The notes beneath the pieces were generated by a model that saw nothing but the letters and a program-made list of their open reading frames with translations, searched no databases and had not been told where the DNA came from. This document shows positions 9,436 through 18,110 of a stretch of DNA of 64,000 bases, piece after piece. Position 1 is the first letter of the stretch. Each line of letters starts with the position of its first letter. This DNA is from Hydrogenophaga flava NBRC 102514 (GTDB lineage Bacteria > Pseudomonadota > Gammaproteobacteria > Burkholderiales > Burkholderiaceae_C). The stretch is from positions 248,001 to 312,000 of the forward strand of contig NZ_BCTF01000002.1 of NCBI RefSeq assembly GCF_001571145.1, given 5' to 3'. The translations under genes and the position numbers were made by a program.

Positions 9436-10886
9436 CGGCGCGCGACACCTTGATCGCGCTGGGCAACGGCCGAGCCGGCCTGACCCGCGACGAGCTGAGC
9501 ACCGAAGTGGCGGCCCTGGCCGCGCGGCTGAAGCACGCCGGCACCCGGGTGCTGGCCACGCTGCTGGACAACGGCATGCCCTGGGTGGTGGCCGACCTGG
9601 CCGCTGAGGACGCGGGCGTGGTGCACGTGCCGCTGCCGCTGTTTTTCACGCCCGAGCAGACCGCGCACGCGCTGCAGGCGGCGGGCGTCGACACGCTGCT
9701 CACCATCGAACCCCTGGCCGCGCGCTGGCCGCAGGCCCAGAGCAAGCACTGGGTCGTGGCCGGCGAACCGGTGTGCGCGGTGCGCCTGCTGGCGCAGGGC
9801 CTGCCTATGCCGCCCGGCACGGCCAAGCTGACCTTCACCTCCGGCACCACCGGCATGCCCAAGGGCGTGTGCCTCGGTGCCGCGGGCCTGCACCGGGTGC
9901 GCGACGCGCTGGTGCAGGCACTGGAGCCGCTGGACATCCGCCGCCACCTGTGTGCGCTGCCGCTGGCGGTGCTGCTGGAGAACGTGGCCGGTGTGATGGC
10001 ACCGCTGGCACGTGGTGCCGAGTGCCTGGTGCCGCCGCTGGCCGAACTGGGGCTGAGTGGTTCGTCGTCTTTTGATCCCGCCGTGTTCAACGCGGCGGTG
10101 GAGCGCTATCAGCCGCACAGCCTGATCCTGCTGCCGCAGATGCTGCGCGCGTGGGCCGGCTGGCTGGCCGGGCAGGGCCGCCGGGCACCGCAGGGCTTGC
10201 GCATGGTCGCTGTCGGTGGGGCCGCTGTGGGCGCGCCGCTGCTGCACGCCGCGCGCCAGCTGGGCATTCCGGCGCACGAGGGCTACGGCCTGTCCGAAGG
10301 TTCTTCGGTGCAGACGCTCAACCTGCCGGGCGCCGACCGGCCCGGCAGCGCCGGACGCGCGCTGCCCCATGCCCGGGTGCGCATCAGCGACCGGGGCGAG
10401 ATCGAGGTGGCCGGCGGCCTGATGCTCGGTTACCTGGGCCAGCCACCGCTGCAAGGCGACTGGTGGCCCACCGGCGACCTGGGCGAGATCGATGCCGACG
10501 GCTTCGTGCACGTGCGTGGGCGCATCAAACACGTGCTGATCACCTCCTTCGGCCGCAATGTCTCGCCCGAGTGGGTCGAGACCGCGCTGCGCAGCGGCCG
10601 CACCATTGCGCAGGCGGTGGTGCTGGGCGACGGCGAGCCGGCCCTCAGTGCCGTGGTCTGGCCGGTGAACGATGCGCTGCCCGATTCGGCGATCCAGGCC
10701 GAGGTCGACGCCGCCAACGCCTCGCTGCCCGACTACGCCCGCGTGGCCCGCTGGGTGCGGGCGCAGGCGCCGTTCACCGCCGGCAGCGGCATGGCCACCG
10801 CCAACGGCCGGCCACGCCGCGACGCCATCCTGACCCTTCATGCCTCTTTGCTCGGTCTCACCGCCCACGACGCGGTGACCGCCTGA
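9432..10886 (+). CDS. AMP-binding acyl/aryl ligase
   Basis: Member of the ANL superfamily: forms an acyl-adenylate and usually transfers it to CoA or a carrier thiol. The 484-residue protein has the P-loop LTFTSGTTGMPKG at 133-145, the A5 motif GYGLSEGSS, the A7 motif PTGDLGEIDADG, and A8 around HVRGRIKHVLITS. The A10 region reads TANGRPRRD, so the position normally held by the catalytic lysine appears to be Arg460. It is also shorter than most acyl-CoA synthetases. It starts at an ATGA overlap with the hemolysin-family gene and precedes the di-metal oxidase gene by 19 bases. The substrate is unknown; a fatty acid fits the neighbours. Confidence 0.85.
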   Translation: MTARDTLIALGNGRAGLTRDELSTEVAALAARLKHAGTRVLATLLDNGMPWVVADLAAEDAGVVHVPLPLFFTPEQTAHALQAAGVDTLLTIEPLAARWPQAQSKHWVVAGEPVCAVRLLAQGLPMPPGTAKLTFTSGTTGMPKGVCLGAAGLHRVRDALVQALEPLDIRRHLCALPLAVLLENVAGVMAPLARGAECLVPPLAELGLSGSSSFDPAVFNAAVERYQPHSLILLPQMLRAWAGWLAGQGRRAPQGLRMVAVGGAAVGAPLLHAARQLGIPAHEGYGLSEGSSVQTLNLPGADRPGSAGRALPHARVRISDRGEIEVAGGLMLGYLGQPPLQGDWWPTGDLGEIDADGFVHVRGRIKHVLITSFGRNVSPEWVETALRSGRTIAQAVVLGDGEPALSAVVWPVNDALPDSAIQAEVDAANASLPDYARVARWVRAQAPFTAGSGMATANGRPRRDAILTLHASLLGLTAHDAVTA

Positions 10887-10905
10887 GCGTTTCTCTGGAG
10901 TCCTC

Positions 10906-11598
10906 ATGTCCTTTCACGCCCAACTGCTGCAACAGACCGAACAGGCCCGCATGGGTCTGCTCTCCGCGCCCATCATCCAGGGCTGCCTGCGCGGCGAAGT
11001 CTCGCTGCCCAGCTACATCGCCTTCCTCACCGAGGCCTACCACCACGTCAAGCACACCGTGCCGCTGCTGCAGGCCTGCCAGGCCGCGCTGCCCGCGCAC
11101 CACGCATGGCTGAAGCCCGCACTGGACGAATATGTGGAAGAGGAGAAGGGCCACGAGGAGTGGATCCTGGACGACATCCGCGCCTGCGGCGGCGACGCCG
11201 AGGCGGTGCGCCACGGCCGTCCCGGCCACGCCGCCGAAGTCATGGTGGCCTACGCCTACGACACCATCCAGCGCGGCAACCCGCTGGGCTTCTTCGGCAT
11301 GGTGCACGTGCTCGAAGGCACCAGCGTCTCGCTGGCCCTGCTGGCGGCCGACAACATCCAGAAGCCGCTGAACCTGCCGGACTCGGCCTTCAGCTACCTG
11401 CGCTCGCACGGTACGCTGGACCAGGAGCACACGGCCCACTTCCAGCTGCTGATGGACCAGATCAGCGACCCGCAGGACCAGGCCGACATCGTGCACAGCG
11501 CGAAGGCGTTCTTCCGGCTCTACGGCGACGTGTTCCGCGGCCTGCCGCTGCCGCAATTGGCGTCGGCACAGCCCGCGCGCGAGGCGGTGGCCGCATGA
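10906..11598 (+). CDS. heme-oxygenase-like di-metal oxidase (TenA/UndA-like)
   Basis: A 230-residue all-helical protein of the TenA/iron-containing redox superfamily. Candidate iron ligands sit in the order seen in heme-oxygenase-like di-metal oxidases: Glu80-x2-His83 in EEKGHEEW, Glu137 in HVLEGT, and Asp172-x2-His175-x2-His178 in LDQEHTAHF. That pattern suggests an O2-activating non-heme iron enzyme, as in UndA-type fatty-acid decarboxylases, rather than a TenA thiaminase; no thiaminase-type active cysteine is apparent. It lies between the ligase and the SDR, whose start overlaps its stop by four bases. The reaction is an inference. Confidence 0.7.
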   Translation: MSFHAQLLQQTEQARMGLLSAPIIQGCLRGEVSLPSYIAFLTEAYHHVKHTVPLLQACQAALPAHHAWLKPALDEYVEEEKGHEEWILDDIRACGGDAEAVRHGRPGHAAEVMVAYAYDTIQRGNPLGFFGMVHVLEGTSVSLALLAADNIQKPLNLPDSAFSYLRSHGTLDQEHTAHFQLLMDQISDPQDQADIVHSAKAFFRLYGDVFRGLPLPQLASAQPAREAVAA

Positions 11599-12416
11599 AG
11601 GCCGCGAACGCGCGTGTGGTGATCACCGGCGCGGCCGGTGGCATCGGTGCCGCCAGTGCCGAGGCGCTGCTCAAGTCCGGCGCGGCGGTGATGCTGGTGG
11701 GGCGCTCGGCGTCCCGCCTGGAAGAGCTGGCGAGCCAGCTCGGACGCAGCACCGGCGCCAATCCCGCGCGGGTGGCCTGCCGGGTGGCGGACCTGACGCA
11801 GCCGAAAGATCTGGACAGCCTGTCCGCGCAGGCGGCGGTCTGGGGCTGCAACGTGCTGGTGCACAACGCCGGGCTGCCCTCGTTCGGACGGCTGCAGGAC
11901 CAAACCCCCGAGCAGATCACGGCGGCGCTGCAGACCAACCTGCTGGCGCCCATGTTGCTCACGCGCTGCCTGCTGCCGCACCTGCTGGCCCAGCCGGCAT
12001 CACAGGTGATGTGCGTCGGCTCGGCGCTGGGGGCCATTGGCCTGCCTGGCTACAGCGTCTACAGCGCGAGCAAGTTCGGTCTGCGCGGCTTTGCGCAGGC
12101 GCTGCGCCGCGAGCTGGCCGAGACGCCCGTGACGGCTCAGTACCTGGGCCCGCGCGCCACGAAAACCGCCTTCAACAGCGAGGCCGTGGAGGCCTACAAC
12201 CGCGCCACTGGCACCGCCAGCGACCGCCCCGAACAGGTGGCCGCCGAGCTGGTGGCCCTGCTGGAGAGCGGGGCGGGGGAGCGCTTTGTCGGCTTTCCCG
12301 AGAAGTTCGCTGCGCGCCTCAACGGCCTGGCGCCTGCGCTGCTGGACGGCAGCTTCAAGCGCCACAGCCGACACCTGCAGGCGACCGGCGATGTCCGGCC
12401 CGTCCTGAGTTCCTGA
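11595..12416 (+). CDS. short-chain dehydrogenase/reductase
   Basis: A 273-residue NAD(P)-dependent oxidoreductase. The classical SDR features are the glycine motif TGAAGGIG at 11-18, NAG at 91-93, catalytic Ser143, and Tyr156-x3-Lys160 in YSASK. The tail beyond residue 225 resembles the family's C-terminal substrate-binding extension. It starts at an ATGA overlap with the oxidase gene, so it is translationally coupled. In this cassette it probably reduces or oxidises the product of the ligase/oxidase steps; the substrate is unknown. Confidence 0.85.
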   Translation: MKAANARVVITGAAGGIGAASAEALLKSGAAVMLVGRSASRLEELASQLGRSTGANPARVACRVADLTQPKDLDSLSAQAAVWGCNVLVHNAGLPSFGRLQDQTPEQITAALQTNLLAPMLLTRCLLPHLLAQPASQVMCVGSALGAIGLPGYSVYSASKFGLRGFAQALRRELAETPVTAQYLGPRATKTAFNSEAVEAYNRATGTASDRPEQVAAELVALLESGAGERFVGFPEKFAARLNGLAPALLDGSFKRHSRHLQATGDVRPVLSS

Positions 12417-12447
12417 ATCACCGATGTTCCCTTCCGGAGGTATTGCC

Positions 12448-13128
12448 ATGTCCCTTTCTTCGAACCACACCCTCACCACGTTCTCGCGCCGCCACCTGAC
12501 CTCTGCCCTGCTGGCGCTCGCCGGCCTGTCCCTGCTGCCGGCGGCCCAGGCCGCCACGGTCGAAGAGTCCGTGACCGAACTGCAGCAGGCCTGGGAGGTC
12601 ATCAACTACAAGACGCCTGCGGCCGAAAAGGAGAAGAAGTTCGAGGCCCTGGCCGCGCGCGCCCACAAGATCAGCGAGAGCTTTGCGGGCCGCCCCGAAC
12701 CCCTGGTCTGGGAAGGCATCATCCTCAGCTCCTGGGGCGGCGCCAAGGGCGGCCTGGGCGCGCTCGGCCTGGTCAAGCAGGCCAAGGTGCTGTATGAGCA
12801 GGCGATCCAGATCGACGGCAACACGCTCGACGGTTCGGCCTACAACAGCCTGGGCGTGCTGTACTACAAGGTGCCCGGCTGGCCCATCGCCTTCGGCGAC
12901 AAGGACAAGGCCCGAGACCTGCTGCAGAAGGCGCTGACGATCAACCCCAAGGGCATCGACGCCAACTACTTCTTCGCCGACTACCTGGTGGAGACCGGCG
13001 AACCGCAGAAGGCCGTGGCCCACCTGGAGAAGGTGATGCAGGCCGCGCCCCGCGCCGGCCGCCAGATCGCCGACGAAGGCCGCCGCGCCGAGGCGCGCGA
13101 GCTGATGGAAAAGATCAAGTCGAAGTGA
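12448..13128 (+). CDS. exported tetratricopeptide-repeat protein
   Basis: A 226-residue exported protein. The signal peptide (FSRRHL followed by a hydrophobic LTSALLALAGLSLL) ends in AQA, giving likely cleavage after residue 35; the twin arginine leaves Tat export possible. The mature part has helical TPR-type repeats from about 85 to 205, with characteristic AYNSLGVLYYKV and AHLEKVMQAAP segments. GGAGG lies nine bases before the ATG at 12448, which decides the start over the ATG at 12424. It is 31 bases downstream of the SDR gene and appears to be the last gene of the cassette. It may be a periplasmic scaffold for the pathway. Confidence 0.75.
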   Translation: MSLSSNHTLTTFSRRHLTSALLALAGLSLLPAAQAATVEESVTELQQAWEVINYKTPAAEKEKKFEALAARAHKISESFAGRPEPLVWEGIILSSWGGAKGGLGALGLVKQAKVLYEQAIQIDGNTLDGSAYNSLGVLYYKVPGWPIAFGDKDKARDLLQKALTINPKGIDANYFFADYLVETGEPQKAVAHLEKVMQAAPRAGRQIADEGRRAEARELMEKIKSK

Positions 13129-13148
13129 CGTCCGACGGGCGGCGGACG
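13129..13148. terminator. hairpin between convergent TPR and folA genes
   Basis: Inverted repeat CGTCCG (13129-13134) and CGGACG (13143-13148) fills the 21-base gap between two convergent stop codons. There is no T-run, so it may be a weak or rho-assisted bidirectional end. Confidence 0.35.
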
Positions 13149-13149
13149 C

Positions 13150-13662
13150 TCAGGCGTTCGCGCGCCGGTAGGTGACGAAGGCCAAGGGCAGGCCGCTGGC
13201 GCTGACCTGCTCGTCCCGCGCGACCTCGCGCCACTCGCCACCCAGCACGGGCGCGAAGGCATCGCCTTCGAAGTCCCGCGCGATCTCGGTCACCACCACC
13301 TCGGTGGCCAGCGGCAGGGCCTGCGCATAGATCTGCGCGCCACCGATCACCCAGGCGGTGCCGCCGGCAGGGCAGAGCCCGTGCGCGGCTTCCAGTGAGT
13401 GCGCCACGCTCGCGCCCTCGGCGACGAAATCCGTGTCCCGCGTCACCACGATGTTCAGCCGGCCGGGCAGGGGGCGGAACTTCGGCGGCAGCGAGTCCCA
13501 GGTCTTGCGGCCCATGATGACCGGGCAGCCCAGGGTGGTGCGCTTGAAGTGCGCCAGGTCCTCGGGCAGATGCCAGGGCAGCCGGTTGTCCTTGCCGATC
13601 ACGCCGTTGGCGGCGCGGGCATAGATGAGGTGGAGCGAAGCGGGGGCGGTGGTCTCAGGCAT
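13150..13662 (-). CDS. folA: dihydrofolate reductase
   Basis: NADPH-dependent reduction of dihydrofolate to tetrahydrofolate. The 170-residue protein shows the Met20-loop region GVIGKDNRLPWHLPEDLAHF with the catalytic acid in the PEDL segment, the cofactor motif MGRKTWDSLP, and GGAQIYAQAL. The start at 13662 lies inside the end of the DMT-transporter gene (eight-base overlap). Together with thyA, which regenerates dihydrofolate, it forms a minus-strand run thyA, transporter, folA. Confidence 0.96.
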   Translation of the reverse strand: MPETTAPASLHLIYARAANGVIGKDNRLPWHLPEDLAHFKRTTLGCPVIMGRKTWDSLPPKFRPLPGRLNIVVTRDTDFVAEGASVAHSLEAAHGLCPAGGTAWVIGGAQIYAQALPLATEVVVTEIARDFEGDAFAPVLGGEWREVARDEQVSASGLPLAFVTYRRANA

Positions 13663-14569
13663 CAGGCGATTGTGCCGCGCCCGCCCGCCGCTTGAGCATG
13701 CCGGCGGGCAGCAGCACGCTGGCGATCGCCACCATCACGAACACCATCGCCAGCCAGTCCTGCCAGTGCGGCACCTCGCCGGTGATGAAGGTGGCGCTGA
13801 GCGTGCCCACCAGCGGGATCGCCATCACGCTCATGGCGCTGGTGGCCGGCGGCAGGTCGCGCGCCATGCCGAACCAGATCAGCTGCGCGAAGCCGTAGTT
13901 GATCAGCACGCCGTAAGCGAGACTGATCCACATCATCGGCGTGAAGCTGGCGGGCTGTGGCAGCGGTTCCAGCGACAGCGCCAGGGCCCAGACCACGCCG
14001 CTGCCCAGCAGCAGCATCCAGACCGTGACCACCAGCGGCGAGAGCGTGAGGTGGGCGCGGCGAAACATCAAAGTGCCCAGCGCCCAGCAGGCCGCGGCGC
14101 CCAGCATCCAGGCCACACCCGCGGGCCGGCCCGAGAGGCGCTGCAGCTCGTGCCACAGCAGCAGGCCGATGGCCAGGCTCACGCACACCACCGCCAGCCG
14201 CACGCGCGGCGTGATGCGCTCGCCGAAGAAGGCGGCACCGATCAGCACGGTGAAGATGGGCATGGTGAAGCCCAGGATGGCGGCGCGGCCCGAAGCCAGT
14301 TCCTGCACACCGAAGATGGAGAGCGTGTGCCAGCCCAGCACGTTCGGCAACCCCAGCCAGGCGATGGTCAGCCATTCCTTGCCGGCGGGCCGCATGCGCT
14401 CCCCTTTGGACGCCACGTAGGCGAACAGCCAGGCCGCGCCCAGCAGCATGGTGCTGGCGCGGAAGTACAGCGGCGAGAGCTGCTGCAGCGAGAGCTTCAT
14501 CATGGGCCAGTTGACCCCCCACATGAGCGTGAGGGCCAGCAGCGCCCAGAGCTGGCGGCGCGAGATCAC
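13655..14569 (-). CDS. EamA/DMT-family transporter
   Basis: A 304-residue inner-membrane protein with ten predicted hydrophobic helices in two EamA repeats, the usual drug/metabolite transporter layout. It starts with MISRRQLWALLALTLMWG and ends in a short soluble tail. It sits between thyA (10 bases upstream) and folA (overlapped by eight bases), so all three are probably co-transcribed. Substrates of this family range from amino acids to nucleosides; nothing in the sequence fixes one. Confidence 0.85.
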   Translation of the reverse strand: MISRRQLWALLALTLMWGVNWPMMKLSLQQLSPLYFRASTMLLGAAWLFAYVASKGERMRPAGKEWLTIAWLGLPNVLGWHTLSIFGVQELASGRAAILGFTMPIFTVLIGAAFFGERITPRVRLAVVCVSLAIGLLLWHELQRLSGRPAGVAWMLGAAACWALGTLMFRRAHLTLSPLVVTVWMLLLGSGVVWALALSLEPLPQPASFTPMMWISLAYGVLINYGFAQLIWFGMARDLPPATSAMSVMAIPLVGTLSATFITGEVPHWQDWLAMVFVMVAIASVLLPAGMLKRRAGAAQSPDA

Positions 14570-14579
14570 AGAAAGATGG

Positions 14580-15434
14580 TCAGACTGCGACGGGCGCCTT
14601 GATGGCCGGGTGGCACTCGTAGCCGACCACCTCGAAGTCCTCGTATTCGTAGTCGAAGATCGAGGCCGGCTTGCGCCTGATGTTCAGCGTCGGGTAGGCG
14701 AAGGGCTGGCGGCTGAGCTGCAGCTCCACCTGTTCGTGGTGGTTGCTGTAGATGTGGCAGTCGCCGCCGGTCCAGATGAAGTCACCCACGTCCAGGTCGC
14801 ATTGCTGCGCCAGCATGTGGGTCAGCAGCGCGTAGCTGGCGATGTTGAACGGCACGCCCAGGAAGATGTCGGCGCTGCGCTGGTACAGCTGGCAGCTGAG
14901 CTTGCCGCGGCCACCCGGTTCGGTGGCCGGGGCCACGTAGAACTGGAAGAAGGCGTGGCAGGGCATGAGCGCCATCTGGTCCAGGTCGGCCACGTTCCAG
15001 GCGCTGACGATGATGCGGCGGCTGTCGGGGTTGGTCTTAAGATGTTTGACGACTTCGCTGATCTGGTCGATGTGCCCGCGAGAACCGTCGGGATTGGGCT
15101 TGGGCCAGTTGCGCCACTGCACGCCGTAGACCGGGCCGAGTTCGCCGTCTTCGCGCGCCCATTCGTCCCAGATGGTGCAGCCGCGCTCCTGCAGCCACTT
15201 CACGTTGGAATCGCCGCGCAGGAACCACAGCAGCTCGATGATGATGGCCTTGAGGAAGACCTTCTTGGTCGTCACCAGCGGAAAGCCCTCGTTCAGGTCG
15301 AAGCGCATCTGGTGGCCGAACACGCTGCGCGTGCCGGTGCCGGTGCGGTCGCCTTTCTGCACGCCATGCTCATAGACATGGCGCATGAAATCTTCGTACT
15401 GGGAGCGGACGGGGCGGGTGGTCGGGGCGGTCAT
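14580..15434 (-). CDS. thyA: thymidylate synthase
   Basis: Converts dUMP and methylene-tetrahydrofolate to dTMP and dihydrofolate. The 284-residue ThyA-type enzyme carries the catalytic Cys159 in [18 protein letters not shown] at 30-35, LYQRSAD with the phosphate-binding Arg, and GDCHIYSNH. The ATG at 15434 gives the conserved N terminus [13 protein letters not shown]. It heads the minus-strand run through the DMT transporter to folA and is divergent from a GST gene. Confidence 0.97.
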   Translation of the reverse strand: MTAPTTRPVRSQYEDFMRHVYEHGVQKGDRTGTGTRSVFGHQMRFDLNEGFPLVTTKKVFLKAIIIELLWFLRGDSNVKWLQERGCTIWDEWAREDGELGPVYGVQWRNWPKPNPDGSRGHIDQISEVVKHLKTNPDSRRIIVSAWNVADLDQMALMPCHAFFQFYVAPATEPGGRGKLSCQLYQRSADIFLGVPFNIASYALLTHMLAQQCDLDVGDFIWTGGDCHIYSNHHEQVELQLSRQPFAYPTLNIRRKPASIFDYEYEDFEVVGYECHPAIKAPVAV

Positions 15435-15519
15435 CCCCCCATTTTGCCTGCACGGTTGTGGCCCCAGAGGGCAGCGGCTAGGATCGCCCTTCGCCACCAC
15501 CGACCACATGAGGAATGCC

Positions 15520-16149
15520 ATGAGCGAGCTGGTCTTCTACACCAACCCCCAGTCCCGGGGCCGCATCGCACACTGGATGATGGAAGAGGTGGGGCAGCCC
15601 TACCGCACGGTCTGGCTCGACTACGGGCCCGATATGAAGTCTGCCGAGTACCGTGCGGTCAACCCGATGGGCAAGGTGCCCGCCCTGCGGCACGGTGATG
15701 TGGTGGTGACCGAAGCCGCCGCAATCTGCACTTACCTGGCCGATGCCTTTCCAGAGTCCGGTCTGGCGCCCCCGCCGGGCGACCCGATGCGCGGCACCTG
15801 GCTGCGCTGGCTGTTTTTCGCTGCGGGGCCGCTGGAACAGGCGATGACGGCCAGGGCGATGGGCTGGCAGGTGCCGCCCGGGCGTGAGCGCATGGCGGGC
15901 TTTGGAAGCTATGGCGACACGCTGGACGCGCTGGAGACCGCCCTGCGGCCCGGGCCGTTCATCTGCGGTGAGCGTTTCACCGCGGCCGACGTCTACCTGG
16001 GGTCGAGCCTGACCTGGGGCCTGATGTTCGGAACCATTGAGAAGCGCCCCGTGTTTGCCGACTATGTGAAACGGTTGGGCGGGCGCCCGGCGGCACAGCG
16101 TGCCGACCGCCTCAACGAAGAACGACTCAAGGCGCAGCCCGCGGGCTGA
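15520..16149 (+). CDS. glutathione S-transferase family protein
   Basis: A 209-residue protein with an N-terminal thioredoxin-like domain ([16 protein letters not shown], cis-proline in [17 protein letters not shown]) and a C-terminal all-helical GST domain from about residue 85. A serine in the NPQSRGR loop is the likely glutathione-activating residue. An in-frame ATG also lies at 15508, but AGGAA before 15520 supports the later start. It faces away from thyA. The cellular substrate is not evident. Confidence 0.85.
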   Translation: MSELVFYTNPQSRGRIAHWMMEEVGQPYRTVWLDYGPDMKSAEYRAVNPMGKVPALRHGDVVVTEAAAICTYLADAFPESGLAPPPGDPMRGTWLRWLFFAAGPLEQAMTARAMGWQVPPGRERMAGFGSYGDTLDALETALRPGPFICGERFTAADVYLGSSLTWGLMFGTIEKRPVFADYVKRLGGRPAAQRADRLNEERLKAQPAG

Positions 16150-16182
16150 CCCCGCCTGGACTGGCGTGCAGGTGCCGACCGA

Positions 16183-17604
16183 TCAGCGCAGCACCCGGCC
16201 GGGGTTGAGGATGTTCTGCGGGTCCAGCGCCTGTTTGATCAAGCGCATCAGCGCCAGCGCCACAGGGTCCTTGTAGTCCGGCAGCTTGTCGACCTTGAGG
16301 CTGCCGACGCCGTGTTCGGCGCTGATCGAGCCCTCGAAGCGCGCGACCTGGTCGAACACCAGGTGGTTGACCCGCTCCTCCTTCTCGCGCAGGAAGGTGG
16401 CCGGGTCGCCGCCCTCGGGCGCCTGCACGTTGTAGTGCAGGTTGCCGTCGCCAAGGTGGCCGAAGTTCACCAGGCGCACGCCGGGTATCTCGCGCTGCAG
16501 CAGCGCGTCGGTCTCGGCGCAGAAGGTGGGAATCTTCGACACCGGGATGCTGATGTCGTGCTTGATGTTCAGGCCCTCTTCGGCCTGTGCCAGCGGAATG
16601 CTTTCGCGGATGTGCCACAGGGCGTGGGCCTGCGACAGGCTCTCCGCCACCACCGCGTCGCTGACCACGCCGTTCTCAAAGGCGGTCTCCAGCAGCCGCT
16701 CGAACTGGCCGCGCGCGTGGTCTTCGGACTCGCTGTCGCTGTTTTCCAGCAGAACGCAGTAGGGGTGATCGGCCCACAGCGGCACGCGCTGCTGCGCAAA
16801 GTGTTTCGCCACCAGTGAAAGGGCGAACTGGCCCATGACTTCGAAGCCGGTCAGACCCGCGCCCAGGTGCCGGTGCGCCAGGCCCAGCAGCTGCACCGCC
16901 GCCTCCAGCGAGGGAACGGCGGCCCAGGCGGTGAGCTGCGCGGCCGGCAGCGGGTAGAGCTTCATGGTGGCGGCGGTGATCACGCCCAGCGTGCCTTCGC
17001 TGCCGACAAAGAGGTCGCGCAGGTCGTAGCCGGTGTTGTCCTTGCGCAGGCCCGAGAGACCATTCCAGACCTCGCCCTGCGCCGTCACCACCTCCAGGCC
17101 CAGGCACAGCTCGCGCGCATTGCCGTAGCGCACCACCTGGGTGCCGCCGGCGTTGGTGGCCAGGTTGCCGCCGATGGTGCAGCTGCCCTCGGCCGCCAGC
17201 GAGAGCGGGAACAGGTAGCCGGCCTTCTCGGCGGTGTCCTGCAGCACCTGCAGCACGCAGCCGGCCTCGACCGTCATCGTGAGGTTGTCGCCGTCGATGG
17301 CGCGCACGGCGTTCATACGGTTCAGGCTGAGCACCACCTGGGTGCCGCTGCCATCGGGCACCGAGCCGACCACCAGGCCGGTGTTGCCGCCCTGGGGCAC
17401 GATGCTCGCGCCCGCCGCGGCGCAGGCCTTCACCACCGCCGCCACCTCGGCCGTGTGGCCGGGGCGCACCACCGCGAGGGCGCGGCCGTGCGAGCGCTTG
17501 CGCCAGTCCTGTTCCCAGGCCGAGAGGTCGGTGCCCGGGTCGTCGTGTGTCAGCACCTGGGCGTGGCCGACGATGCTGCGCAGGGTGGTGATCAGTTCGT
17601 TCAT
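16183..17604 (-). CDS. FAD-binding D-2-hydroxyacid dehydrogenase (GlcD/D2HGDH-like)
   Basis: A 473-residue flavoprotein of the VAO/GlcD family. It has a PCMH-type FAD domain in the first half (PQGGNTGLVVGSVP near 70-85, AAEGSCTIGGNLATNAGG near 138-155, FVGSEGTLGVI near 198) and an FAD-oxidase C-terminal domain ending in the typical NILNPGRV. HLGDGNLHYN carries the metal/substrate histidines. Family members oxidise D-lactate, glycolate or D-2-hydroxyglutarate; which applies is not decidable. It shares an ATGA overlap with the DUF2069 gene upstream. Confidence 0.85.
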   Translation of the reverse strand: MNELITTLRSIVGHAQVLTHDDPGTDLSAWEQDWRKRSHGRALAVVRPGHTAEVAAVVKACAAAGASIVPQGGNTGLVVGSVPDGSGTQVVLSLNRMNAVRAIDGDNLTMTVEAGCVLQVLQDTAEKAGYLFPLSLAAEGSCTIGGNLATNAGGTQVVRYGNARELCLGLEVVTAQGEVWNGLSGLRKDNTGYDLRDLFVGSEGTLGVITAATMKLYPLPAAQLTAWAAVPSLEAAVQLLGLAHRHLGAGLTGFEVMGQFALSLVAKHFAQQRVPLWADHPYCVLLENSDSESEDHARGQFERLLETAFENGVVSDAVVAESLSQAHALWHIRESIPLAQAEEGLNIKHDISIPVSKIPTFCAETDALLQREIPGVRLVNFGHLGDGNLHYNVQAPEGGDPATFLREKEERVNHLVFDQVARFEGSISAEHGVGSLKVDKLPDYKDPVALALMRLIKQALDPQNILNPGRVLR

Positions 17605-18089
17605 GGCTTCCTCGACGGCGGAACCGGGTCGGCGGCAAAGCCGGCCTCGGCGGCCCGGCGGGCGGCGTCGGCCGCGATGGCCTCCTTGCCCGCGGCGCGC
17701 AGCCGGGTGCGGATGTGCCAGGTGCAGGCCACGAAGAGCACCACACACAGCAGCAGCTCGATGCCGGCAAGCAGGGCCGAGAGGGGGTTCTGGTCGCTGG
17801 TCAGACGCACTGCGCCTTCGGCCGCGTACAGCCAGACCAGCAGGCTGAGCCAGCGGTAGGTGTACATGCGGTTCTTGAGCAGACCCGCCAGCGGCAAGGT
17901 CAGCGGCAGCACCTTGAGCACCAGCCAGGAGCCGCCGGGCCGCAGCGGTGCCAGCCAGAGTTCCCAGGCCAGGCACAGCGCGATCAGCGCCACCAGGCTG
18001 CCGACTGCGAGCTGGCGGGAGCGGGCCACGCCCGCGGGAACCGGGGCCATGGCGGTCGCGGGGGAAGAGAGGGAGTGCGGGTCTGTCAT
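17601..18089 (-). CDS. DUF2069 membrane protein
   Basis: A small protein of 162 residues with four hydrophobic segments (about 27-46, 53-70, 78-95 and 103-122) and a charged alanine-rich C-terminal tail. It fits the DUF2069 family of proteobacterial inner-membrane proteins, whose function is unknown. The start at 18089 lies 21 bases from the divergent YihY gene start, so the two promoters must overlap. Its stop overlaps the start of the flavoprotein gene. Confidence 0.75.
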   Translation of the reverse strand: MTDPHSLSSPATAMAPVPAGVARSRQLAVGSLVALIALCLAWELWLAPLRPGGSWLVLKVLPLTLPLAGLLKNRMYTYRWLSLLVWLYAAEGAVRLTSDQNPLSALLAGIELLLCVVLFVACTWHIRTRLRAAGKEAIAADAARRAAEAGFAADPVPPSRKP

Positions 18090-18110
18090 GGCGGGTGGCA
18101 TGATACCGGG

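Noticed and set aside
10906-11598. Thiaminase II (tenA) annotation
   Set aside because: The fold agrees, but a thiaminase-type active-site cysteine is not apparent, thiamine genes are absent nearby, and the carboxylate/histidine pattern fits a metal oxidase better.
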